Below the pieces are notes generated by a model. The model was not told the origin of the DNA. It did no database searches and saw only the letters and a program-made list of their open reading frames with translations. This document shows positions 42,851 through 51,167 of a stretch of 64,000 bases of DNA, one piece after another (the stretch's first letter is position 1; each line of letters starts with the position of its first letter). The translations under genes and the position numbers were made by a program. This DNA is from WHSW01 sp963767285 (lineage in GTDB: Bacteria > Actinomycetota > Thermoleophilia > Solirubrobacterales > 70-9). The stretch spans positions 496,001-560,000 of the forward strand of contig CAVYDJ010000001.1 of assembly GCA_963767285.1 (NCBI GenBank). The letters run 5' to 3'.

Positions 42851-44381
42851 GCCCCCGACCACAGCCCGGATCCTGGTCGCGGTCGGCTTCGCGCTCTCCT
42901 GCTTCGGGCTCGCGCTCTTCCTCTGGCTCACTTTCGGCGGCCCGATCCCGCTGAAGCCCGAGGGCTACCGCGTGACGGTCCCGTTCGACGAGGCGACCCA
43001 GCTCGCCGTCGAGTCGGACGTCCGGATCTCCGGCGTCTCGGTCGGCAAGGTGAAGGCGGTCGAGCTCAACGACGGCGGCTTTGCGGATGCCACGATCGAG
43101 CTCGACGCGCCGTACGCGCCGATCCCGGAGGACACGCGGGCGATCCTGCGCCAGAAGACACTGCTCGGCGAGACCTACGTCGAGCTCACCCCCGGCTCGG
43201 ACGAGGCCCCGACGCTGCCCGAGGGCGGCGACCTGCCCGCGGCCCAGGTTGCCGAGTCGGTCCAGCTCGACGAGATCTTCCGCACGTTCGACCCGCGGAC
43301 CCGGGCCGCCTTCCAGGCCTGGATGCAGGGCGCCGCCGCCTCCTTCCGCGGCGTTGGCGACGACTTCTCGCTGACGATCGCCAGCCTCGATCCGTTCGCG
43401 CAGGAGACCGACCGGCTGCTACGCGTGCTCGACAGCCAGGAGGTGGCGCTGGGCAGGTTCCTGAGCCAGGGCGCCGATACCTTCGAGGCGCTCTCCGAGC
43501 GGCCGGGCCAGCTGGCGGGGACGATCGAGAACTCGGCGGCGGTGTTCGAGACGACGGCCGAGCGCAACGCTGAGCTCGCCGAGACGTTCCGCATCTTCCC
43601 GACCTTCCTGCGCGAGTCGCGGGCGACGCTGACCAGGCTCGAGCAGTTCGCGCGCGACACCGACCCGGTCGTCAACGCGCTCATGCCGGCGGCGCGCGAG
43701 CTGGAACCGACCCTGGTCGACCTCGAGGAGCTGACGCCGACCCTGAACTCGCTGTTCGGCGCGCTCGAGACCGTGATCCCGCTTTCCCCGAAGGGCTTCA
43801 GGGCGATCCAGAAGCTGCTCGGCAACGACCTGCCGCCGGTGCTCAAGGCCTTCGATCCCTGGCTGGCCGACTTCAACTCCTTCCTCGAGGTCTTCGGGCT
43901 CTACAAGCAGGACTTCACGGCGCTGCTCGGCAACGTCGCCGCCGCGAGCCAGGGCGTGTTCTTCGACACGACCCTCGGTAAGACGTTCCACTACGTGCGC
44001 AGTGAGGCGCCGCTTTCCCCCGAGGCGATCTCGACCTACCCGAACCGCCTGCAGCTCTCGCGGACGAACCCGTACTTCAAGCCGGACGGGCTCTCGCAGC
44101 TGCGCTCGGGGCTGAAGTCGTTCGAGGTTCGCAACTGCAACATGGACGCCAACGCCTTCCTCGACCCCAACACGCCGAGCGACCCGGCCTTCAACTCACG
44201 GGTGGGAGGCGACCTCGCTGAGGCGCAGGCGTTCTTCGACCGCCTGAAGCTCTACGCCTTCAACGATGCGCTCGACACCGCCGCGATCACGCAGGCGCCG
44301 TGCAACGAGCAGGCCGCCTTCACCTCGATCGGCGTTGAGCAGGAGCAGAGCCATTATCTCCACGTGCGTGAGCAGCCCTAG
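42840..44381 (+). CDS. MCE/MlaD-domain protein, sixth of six
   Basis: A 513-residue MCE protein. N-terminal helix (ILVAVGFALSCFGLALFLWL), MCE domain (YRVTVPFDEATQLAVESDVR, ISGVSVGKVKAVE), central helical stalk, then a Tyr/Asn-rich C-terminal domain (DANAFLDPNTPSDPAFNSR). It overlaps the fifth gene by 11 bases, so all six are translated as one coupled run. It is the last of the run; no YrbE permease or ATPase gene follows or precedes it in the window. Confidence 0.92.
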   Translation: METRPPTTARILVAVGFALSCFGLALFLWLTFGGPIPLKPEGYRVTVPFDEATQLAVESDVRISGVSVGKVKAVELNDGGFADATIELDAPYAPIPEDTRAILRQKTLLGETYVELTPGSDEAPTLPEGGDLPAAQVAESVQLDEIFRTFDPRTRAAFQAWMQGAAASFRGVGDDFSLTIASLDPFAQETDRLLRVLDSQEVALGRFLSQGADTFEALSERPGQLAGTIENSAAVFETTAERNAELAETFRIFPTFLRESRATLTRLEQFARDTDPVVNALMPAARELEPTLVDLEELTPTLNSLFGALETVIPLSPKGFRAIQKLLGNDLPPVLKAFDPWLADFNSFLEVFGLYKQDFTALLGNVAAASQGVFFDTTLGKTFHYVRSEAPLSPEAISTYPNRLQLSRTNPYFKPDGLSQLRSGLKSFEVRNCNMDANAFLDPNTPSDPAFNSRVGGDLAEAQAFFDRLKLYAFNDALDTAAITQAPCNEQAAFTSIGVEQEQSHYLHVREQP

Positions 44382-44537
44382 CGCGATGCGCCCGGCTATG
44401 CTCAGCCGCGGAGGGAAACTTCCACCGGCCTCAAGTGTTAGAGGTCGGGCGTCGGGTGCTTACCAGCGCCCGGCTCACCTGGAGAGAGAACGGAACAACG
44501 AACGCGGCCTGGCGCCGCGCACCATGGAGGAGGAAAA
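44382..44537. other. Intergenic region before the secreted protein gene
   Basis: 155 bases. It holds the GGAGGAGG ribosome site (44526-44533) of the next gene and probably its promoter. A GGGCG/CGCCC pair (about 44446-44480) could form a hairpin in the leader. No terminator for the MCE operon is evident, so read-through is possible. Confidence 0.45.
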
Positions 44538-45266
44538 GTGATCAAGAAGTCACGATTTGTCCTGGCGCTCGGGCTGATGCTCGCGCTTGGAATTTCGGCG
44601 TTCGCATTCGCCGACGGTGCCTCGGACAACAACGCTGAGGTCGACGGGAAGATCAGCAAGACGAAGATCTCGAAGAAGGAATACAAGCCGAACGAGATGT
44701 TCACCGGCGTTCGCACCGAGACGAACGCGGTCGTCGGCCAGCAGAGCAACCCGGCCGAGGAGACGATCAACTTCGGCAAGAACGTCAAGTTCGACCTCAA
44801 GGCCGGCTCGGAGTGCAAGACGCTGCCGCCGAGCGGTAGCACCTCCCAGCAGGCTCAGGATGCCTGTCCGAAGGACTCGTACATCGGCAAGGGCGCGGCC
44901 GAAGTGATCACGCCTGGCGGCTCGCGGATCAGCGACATCGTCGTCTCGGTGTTCAAGGGCCCGGCGGAGAACGGGATCCAGCTGCACACCGCCAGCCCGA
45001 CGCTGCAGGCTGCAGCCCCGACGGTCCCCGGCTCGATCGAGAAGTCGAAGGCCGGCAGTCAGTTCGGCCAGGCCCTCGTGGTGCCGCACGCTCCCGAGAC
45101 CGGCGCGTTGATGATCACCAAGTTCAACGCGACGATCACCAAGGCGAGCAAGTCCGTCCTGACCCGCTGCAAGGCGAAGGAGTTCCTGTGGCAGCGCGAC
45201 GTCGTCTACGCGGACGGCTCCAAGGAGAGCGCGTCGCTCACGCAGAAGTGCAAGGTGAAGAGCTAG
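44538..45266 (+). CDS. Secreted protein, family of unknown function
   Basis: A 242-residue protein with a classical signal peptide (MIKKSRFVLALGLMLALGIS, cleavage near AFADG). The mature part is beta-rich, with two or three cysteines (SECKTLPP, DACPKDSY, LTRCKAKEF) and basic Lys patches; it ends QKCKVKS. No enzyme motif. I recognise it only as a lineage-type exported protein. Strong GGAGGAGG ribosome site and a good terminator suggest high expression. The GTG start (MIKKSR) is set by that site. Confidence 0.8.
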   Translation: MIKKSRFVLALGLMLALGISAFAFADGASDNNAEVDGKISKTKISKKEYKPNEMFTGVRTETNAVVGQQSNPAEETINFGKNVKFDLKAGSECKTLPPSGSTSQQAQDACPKDSYIGKGAAEVITPGGSRISDIVVSVFKGPAENGIQLHTASPTLQAAAPTVPGSIEKSKAGSQFGQALVVPHAPETGALMITKFNATITKASKSVLTRCKAKEFLWQRDVVYADGSKESASLTQKCKVKS

Positions 45267-45296
45267 GTTCGACTTAGCTCGAGCACCAGCGTTTGG

Positions 45297-45326
45297 AGAA
45301 GGGCGGCCCTCGGGCCGCCCTTTTCT
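45297..45326 (+). terminator. Rho-independent terminator after the secreted protein gene
   Basis: GGGCGGCC-CTCG-GGCCGCCC, an 8-base GC stem with a stable CTCG tetraloop, followed by TTTTCT and preceded by AGAA that can extend pairing. The cleanest terminator in the window; it ends the transcript ~30 bases after the stop. Confidence 0.9.
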
Positions 45327-45343
45327 ATAGGTTGGCGCCCACC

Positions 45344-45706
45344 ATGAAGGGCAGGGAGCGGATTCCGGGTGTCCTCGCGGCCGCCCTGCTCGTCGCCCTC
45401 GTCGTCGGCGCCGGCTGTGGCGAGGACGAGGTGCGCTACGGCGATCAGAAGATCGTCGACAAGCTCAACCTCGAGAAGTCCGAGAACGGCTACTCGCTCG
45501 GCGGGGACATCTTCTGCGAGGTCAAGCAGGACCTGCTCAACGACTCCGCGCAGGTCGACGACGCCTTGGATCGCGACTCGCTCGGGCTCGTGATCGCCAG
45601 CGCCGAGGGCAACGTAGGGGTCGTGGGCGTGCCCGTCTTCTCGCCGGACTGCAAGGACGAGGCGAAGAAGAAGCTCAACAAGCTCGATCCGAAGCCGGTC
45701 GAGTGA
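45344..45706 (+). CDS. Small lipoprotein of unknown function
   Basis: A 120-residue protein with a lipoprotein signal: a basic start (MKGRERIPG), hydrophobic core and lipobox ending VVGAGC, so Cys27 or so would be lipidated. The mature domain is small (about 90 residues), with a CEVKQDLLND segment and one more cysteine. No family recognised. An upstream in-frame start at 45293 would run through the terminator; ATG 45344 is right. Confidence 0.78.
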   Translation: MKGRERIPGVLAAALLVALVVGAGCGEDEVRYGDQKIVDKLNLEKSENGYSLGGDIFCEVKQDLLNDSAQVDDALDRDSLGLVIASAEGNVGVVGVPVFSPDCKDEAKKKLNKLDPKPVE

Positions 45707-45725
45707 GGCGTAACCTACGTCGGGC

Positions 45726-46001
45726 GTGGCAACCAAGCGTGACCCGAGGCTGATCTCGCTCGGTTACGGGCGCTTCGTCCGTGCCGACCGTGTCTTCGCG
45801 CTGGTGCCCCTGCCCCCCGACGAGCGTGGCGACGGCCGCCGCACCTACGTCCACGTCGACGGGATCGCCGAGCCGCTCGTCGCGTCGCGCTCCGAGCGGG
45901 CGATCCTCGCCGACGTCGAGGCGGCCCTGGCCGAGGCCGCGGGCGTGCCGCGCGGCCGCGGTGGCGGCGGGACCGCGAAGGGCCAGGACTCCTTGCTCTA
46001 G
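45726..46001 (+). CDS. RemA/DUF370-like small protein
   Basis: A 91-residue protein beginning MATKRDPRLISLGYGRFVRA, then DRVFALVPLPPDERGDGRRT. The LISLGYGRFVRADRVFALV core resembles the RemA/DUF370 family; in Bacillus RemA is a ring-forming DNA-binding activator of biofilm genes. The middle is longer than in RemA and the tail is Gly-rich. GTG start 20 bases after the lipoprotein. It precedes metG by 40 bases. Alternative: an unrelated family with a similar N-terminal strand pair. Confidence 0.68.
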   Translation: MATKRDPRLISLGYGRFVRADRVFALVPLPPDERGDGRRTYVHVDGIAEPLVASRSERAILADVEAALAEAAGVPRGRGGGGTAKGQDSLL

Positions 46002-46041
46002 CGGAGTGGGACGCGGGCCGCTGAATAAGCTCACTCGCCCC

Positions 46042-47589
46042 GTGAGCTTCTACGTCACCACGCCGATCTACTACGTCAACGCGGAGCCCCACCTGGGGCA
46101 CGCGTACTCGACGATCGCCGCCGACGTTCTCGCCCGCCATCACCGCCAGCGTGGCGACGACGTCTTCTTCCTCACCGGCACCGACGAGCACGGCGAGCCG
46201 GTCGTCGTCGCGGCCGAGCGGGAGGGGGTGACGCCGCAGGAGCTGGTCGATCGCAACGCGCCGAAGTTCCGCGCGCTCTTCGAGCGGGTCGGCGCGTCCA
46301 ACGACTTCTTCATCCGCACCACCGATCCGCAGCACATGGCGAAGGTCCAGGAGGTGGTGCAGCGGGTGTACGACAACGGCCACGTCTACGAGGGCCTCTA
46401 CGAGGGCTGGTACTGCCCACGCTGCGCCGACTTCAAGACCGAGGCCGAGATCGGGCCGGACAACACCTGCCTGATCCACGAGATCCCGCTCGACCGGGAG
46501 AGCCAGCAGAACTGGTTCTTCCGCCTGAGCACCTTCCAGGAGCCGCTCGAGCGGCTCTATGAGGAGCACCCGGCGATGATCCAGCCGGACTTTCGGCGCA
46601 ACGAGACGCTCGCGTTCATCCGCGGCGGTCTGCAGGACGTCTCGCTCTCGCGGCCCGAGCTCTCCTGGGGCGTGCCGGTGCCATGGGACCCCGAGCAGGT
46701 GATCTACGTCTGGTGGGACGCGTTGCTCAACTACTACACCGCGCTCTCCTACGCGCGCGAGGGGGAGGATCTGACCGATCGCTTCTGGCCGGCCAGCCTG
46801 CACGTCATCGCCAAGGACATCCTCAAGTTCCACACCGTCTACTGGCAGGCGTTTCTGATGGCCGCGGAGCTGCCGGTACCGAAACAGGTCTACGTCCACG
46901 GCTATCTGCTGATGGGCGAGAAGAAGATGTCGAAGTCGCTCGGCAACGTGCTCGACCCGAACGAGGTGATCGACCGCTTCGGCGCCGACGCGCTGCGCTT
47001 CTACTGCATGCGCGAGGTCTCGTTCGGCCAGGACGGCAGCGTCTCGGCCGCTGGATTCGAGGCCCGGTACGAGGCCGAGCTCGCCAACGACTGGGGCAAC
47101 CTCGCCTCGCGCACGCTGGCGATGATCGAGCGCTATCGCGACGGCGTGATCCCGGACGGCGAGCCCGATCCCGAGCTCGACCTGGAGGGACTCGACGGCC
47201 GGGTCAGGGCGCTGCTCGACGACGCCTCCGTGTCGCGCGCGCTGGAAGAGATCTGGACGCAGGTCCGGCGGCTGAACGCCTACGTCGAGGAGACCAAGCC
47301 GTGGGAGCTGGCAAAAGCGGAGTCAGCAGGGTTGAACGGACCCGGGCAGCCGCTTGCGGCTGACCGGATGGATTCTGGGTCCCAACGGCTTGACACCGTC
47401 CTTTACAACCTCGCGGAGGGGATCCGCTTCCTCGCCCTGCTGCTGCACCCGTACATGCCGGAGTCCAGCGGCAAGCTGCTCGAGGCGCTCGCCGAGGGCA
47501 ACCGCGAGCTCGACGCCTTCGGCGCCCGCGGCGGCGGCGCGCGGATCGAGCGGATCGAGCCCCTGTTCCCGAAGCTCGAGGCTCAGTGA
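46042..47589 (+). CDS. metG: Methionyl-tRNA synthetase
   Basis: A 515-residue class I synthetase, charging tRNA-Met. HLGH (HIGH motif) at residues 18-21, TDEHGEP, a zinc-type CPRCADF, and KKMSKSLGN (KMSKS). Start GTG 46042 (SFYVTTPIYYVNAEPHLGH). Near the C-terminus (about 431-448) a short insert reading AGLNGPGQPLAADRMDSGSQ interrupts the anticodon-binding domain; its DNA is a palindrome (see findings). No C-terminal tRNA-binding (CsaA-type) domain. Confidence 0.96.
   Translation: MSFYVTTPIYYVNAEPHLGHAYSTIAADVLARHHRQRGDDVFFLTGTDEHGEPVVVAAEREGVTPQELVDRNAPKFRALFERVGASNDFFIRTTDPQHMAKVQEVVQRVYDNGHVYEGLYEGWYCPRCADFKTEAEIGPDNTCLIHEIPLDRESQQNWFFRLSTFQEPLERLYEEHPAMIQPDFRRNETLAFIRGGLQDVSLSRPELSWGVPVPWDPEQVIYVWWDALLNYYTALSYAREGEDLTDRFWPASLHVIAKDILKFHTVYWQAFLMAAELPVPKQVYVHGYLLMGEKKMSKSLGNVLDPNEVIDRFGADALRFYCMREVSFGQDGSVSAAGFEARYEAELANDWGNLASRTLAMIERYRDGVIPDGEPDPELDLEGLDGRVRALLDDASVSRALEEIWTQVRRLNAYVEETKPWELAKAESAGLNGPGQPLAADRMDSGSQRLDTVLYNLAEGIRFLALLLHPYMPESSGKLLEALAEGNRELDAFGARGGGARIERIEPLFPKLEAQ
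47347..47362. repeat. Perfect palindrome inside metG
   Basis: CAGCCGCTTGCGGCTG, a 7-base perfect inverted repeat with a TT centre, nested in a wider imperfect one (GTTGAACGGACCC near 47331 / GGGTCCCAAC near 47377). It is in frame inside the gene. Confidence 0.7.
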
Positions 47590-48212
47590 AGTACGTCATC
47601 CGGACCTTCCTGGCGATGACGCTGTTCGCGTTCTGCTGGGTCGCGGTCGGCTACGGGATCTTCCAGATGCTGAGCGTCGGCACCTGCGCGAGCGGCGGCC
47701 CATACGTCGTCGCGCGCGAATGCCCGGACGGGATCGAGGCGGTGATGTTCGCCCTGATCGGCGGGGTGCTCGGGCTCTTCGTCGCCTCGGGCATCTACCT
47801 GACGCGGGGCGCGCCGCCGGGCGGGCCGGAGCCGAGCAACGGAGGGGTGATCGTCTGGTTCTGGACCGGGCTCTTCTGGTCGCTGGCCGCCGGCGCTTTC
47901 CTCGGCGTCTGGGGCCCCGAGGCGAACCCCGGCCCCGGCGGCGAGCTCGGCGGGCTGATCGTCGGCTTCATGGGCCTGCTCTTCGGGATCGGAGGGCTGC
48001 TCACCCTCGGTTTCGGCAGGCGCCTGAAGAAGTCCAAGCGGTCGTTCATCGGCGCCCCCGCCGTCGCCAAGCTCGCAACCGCCGCGACGCCGTTCACGCC
48101 CGCCGCCGACCCGGTCAGCCGGCTGGAGAAGCTCGAAGGCCTGCGCCGGCAGGGGACTCTGACCGACGCCGAGTTCGAGACCCTGAAGGCCAAGATCGTG
48201 CAGGAGAGCTGA
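47586..48212 (+). CDS. Membrane protein with C-terminal SHOCT domain
   Basis: A 208-residue protein with four transmembrane helices (about 5-30, 50-75, 90-112, 122-145) and a C-terminal SHOCT segment (SRLEKLEGLRRQGTLTDAEF, ETLKAKIVQ), a short oligomerisation motif. It starts at GTG 47586, overlapping the metG stop (GTGA), and ends overlapping the next ATG. Role unknown; SHOCT domains often tag membrane or phage-like proteins. Confidence 0.82.
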   Translation: MKYVIRTFLAMTLFAFCWVAVGYGIFQMLSVGTCASGGPYVVARECPDGIEAVMFALIGGVLGLFVASGIYLTRGAPPGGPEPSNGGVIVWFWTGLFWSLAAGAFLGVWGPEANPGPGGELGGLIVGFMGLLFGIGGLLTLGFGRRLKKSKRSFIGAPAVAKLATAATPFTPAADPVSRLEKLEGLRRQGTLTDAEFETLKAKIVQES

Positions 48213-48772
48213 TGGAGTCAGGGAGCCGCAACTACACGATCCCCGTCGTCGTCCACGTGCTGGGAATCGGCCTCGGGCTCTACCTCGGCTTCCTCGTCAT
48301 GGACCGGATCGCGCCCGATCTGCCCGACCCGTCGGTCCCGCCGGGGGTGAGCTCCTCCGCCGAGGTTGCGGGGGACGCGCCCAATTCGCTGTTCCGCGGG
48401 CCGTATCTGCAGGGCGCGCTGAACGAGCTGTCCGACCAGCTCGCGGCGGGGGAGGGGCTCGTGAGCATGCACATCGAGCCCGGGGCGCTCGAGACCGAGA
48501 CGGGCACGAGCGAGGGCGTCTTCCAGCCGGAGGACGTGTCGTCGGAGACGCCGGTGGTCCTGATCCACAGCATTGACTCGGAGCGTGGCGGCGCGCCGAT
48601 CGGGCTCGAGGACGTCGCCTACATCGACCTGGTCGCGACGGCCGAGGGGCCGCGCTGGTACGTGCAGCTCGACATCAGCCGCGACATCGGGCCGCCGCCC
48701 TGGACCTACGGCGCCCCGCTCGAGGGGCGGCCGCTCGAGGCCGGGCCGGGACCGCCGAAGCTGGTCGAGTAG
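48212..48772 (+). CDS. Membrane-anchored protein of unknown function
   Basis: A 186-residue protein with one N-terminal helix (YTIPVVVHVLGIGLGLYLGF, about residues 8-27) and an extracytoplasmic Pro/Glu-rich domain (APDLPDPSVPPGV, then SIDSERGG and WTYGAPLEG). No family recognised. TGATG overlap with the SHOCT gene suggests the two are made together. Followed by tatD after 8 bases. Confidence 0.68.
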   Translation: MESGSRNYTIPVVVHVLGIGLGLYLGFLVMDRIAPDLPDPSVPPGVSSSAEVAGDAPNSLFRGPYLQGALNELSDQLAAGEGLVSMHIEPGALETETGTSEGVFQPEDVSSETPVVLIHSIDSERGGAPIGLEDVAYIDLVATAEGPRWYVQLDISRDIGPPPWTYGAPLEGRPLEAGPGPPKLVE

Positions 48773-48780
48773 GTCATGAC

Positions 48781-49557
48781 GTGATCGACAGCCACTGCCA
48801 CCTCGGCCTGTGTGAGCCCGACGAGGCGACGCTGGTCGCGGACGCCGCGCGGGTCGGGGTGCGGCGGATGCTCAGCGTCGGGATCGACGAGGCGGCGAGC
48901 GAGCAGGCGATCGCGGCGGCCGAGGCGCACGAGGGGGTATTCGCGGCGGTCGGCCGCCACCCGAACGGGACGGCAGGTTTCGACGACGGCGCCGCGGCGC
49001 GCATCGAGGAGCTGGCGCGCCACCCGCGGGTCGTGGCGGTCGGTGAGACCGGGCTCGACTACTACCGCGACCGCGCTCCGCGCGACGCGCAGCGCCACGC
49101 CTTCCGGGCCCACATCGGGATCGCCCGGCGGGTCTCCAAGCCGGTCGTGATCCACGTCCGCGACGGCGGCGCGATCACCGACGGCGAGGCGCTCGAGGAG
49201 ACGTTCGACATCCTGCGCGCGGAGGCGGTGGGGGTGAGCGTGATCCTGCACTGCTTCTCCGCCCCGCCCGAGCGCGCGTTCGAGGCGGCGGAGTGGGGGT
49301 GGTACTGCTCGTTCGCCGGCAACGTCACCTATCCGAAGTCCGACGGGCTGCGCGACGCGGCCCGCGAGGTGCCCGACGATCTGCTGCTGGTCGAGACCGA
49401 CGCCCCGTTCCTCTCTCCGCAGCCGGTCCGCGGAAAGCCGAACGAGCCCGCGAACGTCGTCGCGACGGCCGAGGCGGTGGCCGAGGTCCGCGGCGTCCCG
49501 TACGCCGAGCTGGAGGCGACGGTGGAGGCGAACGCGGCGCGCGTCTTTTCATGGTGA
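48781..49557 (+). CDS. TatD-family deoxyribonuclease
   Basis: A 258-residue TIM-barrel metal-dependent hydrolase. Metal ligands: DSHCHL (two His at the start), GETGLDYY (Glu), VIHVRDG (His), LHCFSAPPERA (His) and ETDAPFLSPQP (Asp). TatD-type enzymes are 3'-5' DNases implicated in DNA repair. GTG 48781 start. It overlaps rsmA by seven bases, a common neighbour in bacteria. Confidence 0.93.
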   Translation: MIDSHCHLGLCEPDEATLVADAARVGVRRMLSVGIDEAASEQAIAAAEAHEGVFAAVGRHPNGTAGFDDGAAARIEELARHPRVVAVGETGLDYYRDRAPRDAQRHAFRAHIGIARRVSKPVVIHVRDGGAITDGEALEETFDILRAEAVGVSVILHCFSAPPERAFEAAEWGWYCSFAGNVTYPKSDGLRDAAREVPDDLLLVETDAPFLSPQPVRGKPNEPANVVATAEAVAEVRGVPYAELEATVEANAARVFSW

Positions 49558-50321
49558 GGCTCGGGCAGAACTTCCTCGCCGATACGAACCTGCTCGCGGC
49601 GATCGTCCGGGAGGCGGAGGTCGGTCCGGACGATGTGGTCCTGGAGGTAGGAGGGGGAGCGGGCGCTTTGACGACGGAGCTCGCGCCGCTGGTCGCGACG
49701 GTCCATGTGATCGAGCTCGACGAGCGGCTGCGGCCCGAGCTCGAGCGGGTGGCGGGCGAGCACCGGAACGTCGAGCTGCGGTTCGGCGACGCGTTGCGGC
49801 TCGAGCTCTCCGAGCTCGAGCCGGCGCCAACTCGGATGGTCGCCAACCTGCCGTACTCGATCGCCACGCCGCTGGTCATCAAGACGATCGCCGAGCTCGA
49901 CGCGGTCGAGTCCTGGACGCTGATGGTCCAGCGCGAGATCGCCGACCGGCTGCGGGCGGCGCCGGGGTCGAAGACGTACGGAGGGCCGAGCGCGCTCGTC
50001 CAGCTCGCCTGCGAGGTGCGACTGCTGCGCGCCGTCGACCGGGCGGTGTTCACGCCGCGGCCGCGAGTGGATTCGGCGCTGATCGGCCTGCGGCGGATCG
50101 GGCCGGCAGCGTCGCCCGAGGTCGCGAGCCTGGTCCGCGACGCGTTCGCGCACCGGCGCAAGTCGCTGGCCCGGTCGCTCGACCACGCGCGTCCGGGGAT
50201 CCGGGAGGCGGCGCGCGCGGCGCTCGAGACGATCGGACTGCCGGCGGATGCCCGGGCCGAGCAGCTGGCGCCCGAGCAGTTCGTCCAGCTCGCCTCGGAG
50301 CTCGGGGAGGCGGCGCGGTGA
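49551..50321 (+). CDS. rsmA: 16S rRNA dimethyladenosine transferase (KsgA)
   Basis: A 256-residue SAM-dependent enzyme that dimethylates two adjacent adenosines near the 3' end of 16S rRNA. Starts GQNFLADTNLL, SAM site EVGGGAGALTTELAP, catalytic NLPYSIATPL, and RPRVDSALIGL. ATG 49551 gives MVRLGQNFLAD; the frame is open further upstream inside tatD. Overlaps tatD and ispE (GTGA), forming the usual tatD-rsmA-ispE run. Confidence 0.96.
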   Translation: MVRLGQNFLADTNLLAAIVREAEVGPDDVVLEVGGGAGALTTELAPLVATVHVIELDERLRPELERVAGEHRNVELRFGDALRLELSELEPAPTRMVANLPYSIATPLVIKTIAELDAVESWTLMVQREIADRLRAAPGSKTYGGPSALVQLACEVRLLRAVDRAVFTPRPRVDSALIGLRRIGPAASPEVASLVRDAFAHRRKSLARSLDHARPGIREAARAALETIGLPADARAEQLAPEQFVQLASELGEAAR

Positions 50322-51160
50322 TCCTGCGAGCGCCGGCGAAGCTCAACCTCGGCCTCTACGTCGGCGGGGTTCGCGAGGACGGGCTCCACGAGCTGCGGTC
50401 GTTGTTCTGCCCGCTGCTGCTCTCCGACCGGATCGAGGTTCACGAGGCGGAGGGCGAGGCCGACGAGGTGATCTGCCCGGGGGTCGAGGGCCCGAACCTG
50501 GTCGGCGTCGCGCTGGAGGCGATGCGGGCTCGGGGCTGGCGGCGGGCGCCGCTGCGGATCGAGATCGAGAAGCGGATCCCCGTCGCGGCGGGGCTCGGTG
50601 GCGGCAGCGCGGACGCGGCGGCGGTGCTGCGGCTGGCCGACGGCGAGCTCGGCGAGCTGCCGGCGATCGCCGCTGCGCTCGGCGCCGACGTGCCCTCGCA
50701 GCTCGAGCCGGCGTTCGCGCTCGTCTCCGGCGGGGGTGAGATCGTCGAGCCGCTGCCGGCGCCGGGCGGGTTCGCGGTCGTGATGATCGACGACGAGCCG
50801 GGGCTCGGCACCGCCGAGGTCTACGCCGAGGCCGACAAGCTCGGGCGGCCGCGTTCGATGGCGGAGCTGGGCGAGATCGAATCGCGCCTGCGCGAGGCGG
50901 CGGTCGCCGGCGCCTCGCCCCTCGAGTACACGGAGCTGCTCGTCAACGACCTGCAGCCGGCGGCGATCTCGCTGCGGCCCGAGATCGCCGAGGCGCTGGC
51001 GGCGCTCGACGAGGTCGGCGCCGTCCACTCGCTGGTCACCGGCTCGGGCCCGACGGCGGTCGGGGTGTTCGAGGACATGGTCGCCGCAGACGCGGCCGCC
51101 AATGCACTGCCACCGCGCTACGCGCATGCGCTCGTTTCGGCGCCGCAGCGCCTCCGATAA
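50318..51160 (+). CDS. ispE: 4-diphosphocytidyl-2-C-methyl-D-erythritol kinase
   Basis: A 280-residue GHMP kinase, the fourth step of the MEP isoprenoid pathway. Start GTG in a GTGA overlap. N-terminal RAPAKLNLGLYVGG, the ATP loop PVAAGLGGGSADAAA, and the C-terminal GSGPTAVGVFED. Isoprenoid output feeds undecaprenyl lipid carriers used by the wall enzymes nearby. Confidence 0.96.
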   Translation: MILRAPAKLNLGLYVGGVREDGLHELRSLFCPLLLSDRIEVHEAEGEADEVICPGVEGPNLVGVALEAMRARGWRRAPLRIEIEKRIPVAAGLGGGSADAAAVLRLADGELGELPAIAAALGADVPSQLEPAFALVSGGGEIVEPLPAPGGFAVVMIDDEPGLGTAEVYAEADKLGRPRSMAELGEIESRLREAAVAGASPLEYTELLVNDLQPAAISLRPEIAEALAALDEVGAVHSLVTGSGPTAVGVFEDMVAADAAANALPPRYAHALVSAPQRLR

Positions 51161-51167
51161 TCCGCTC

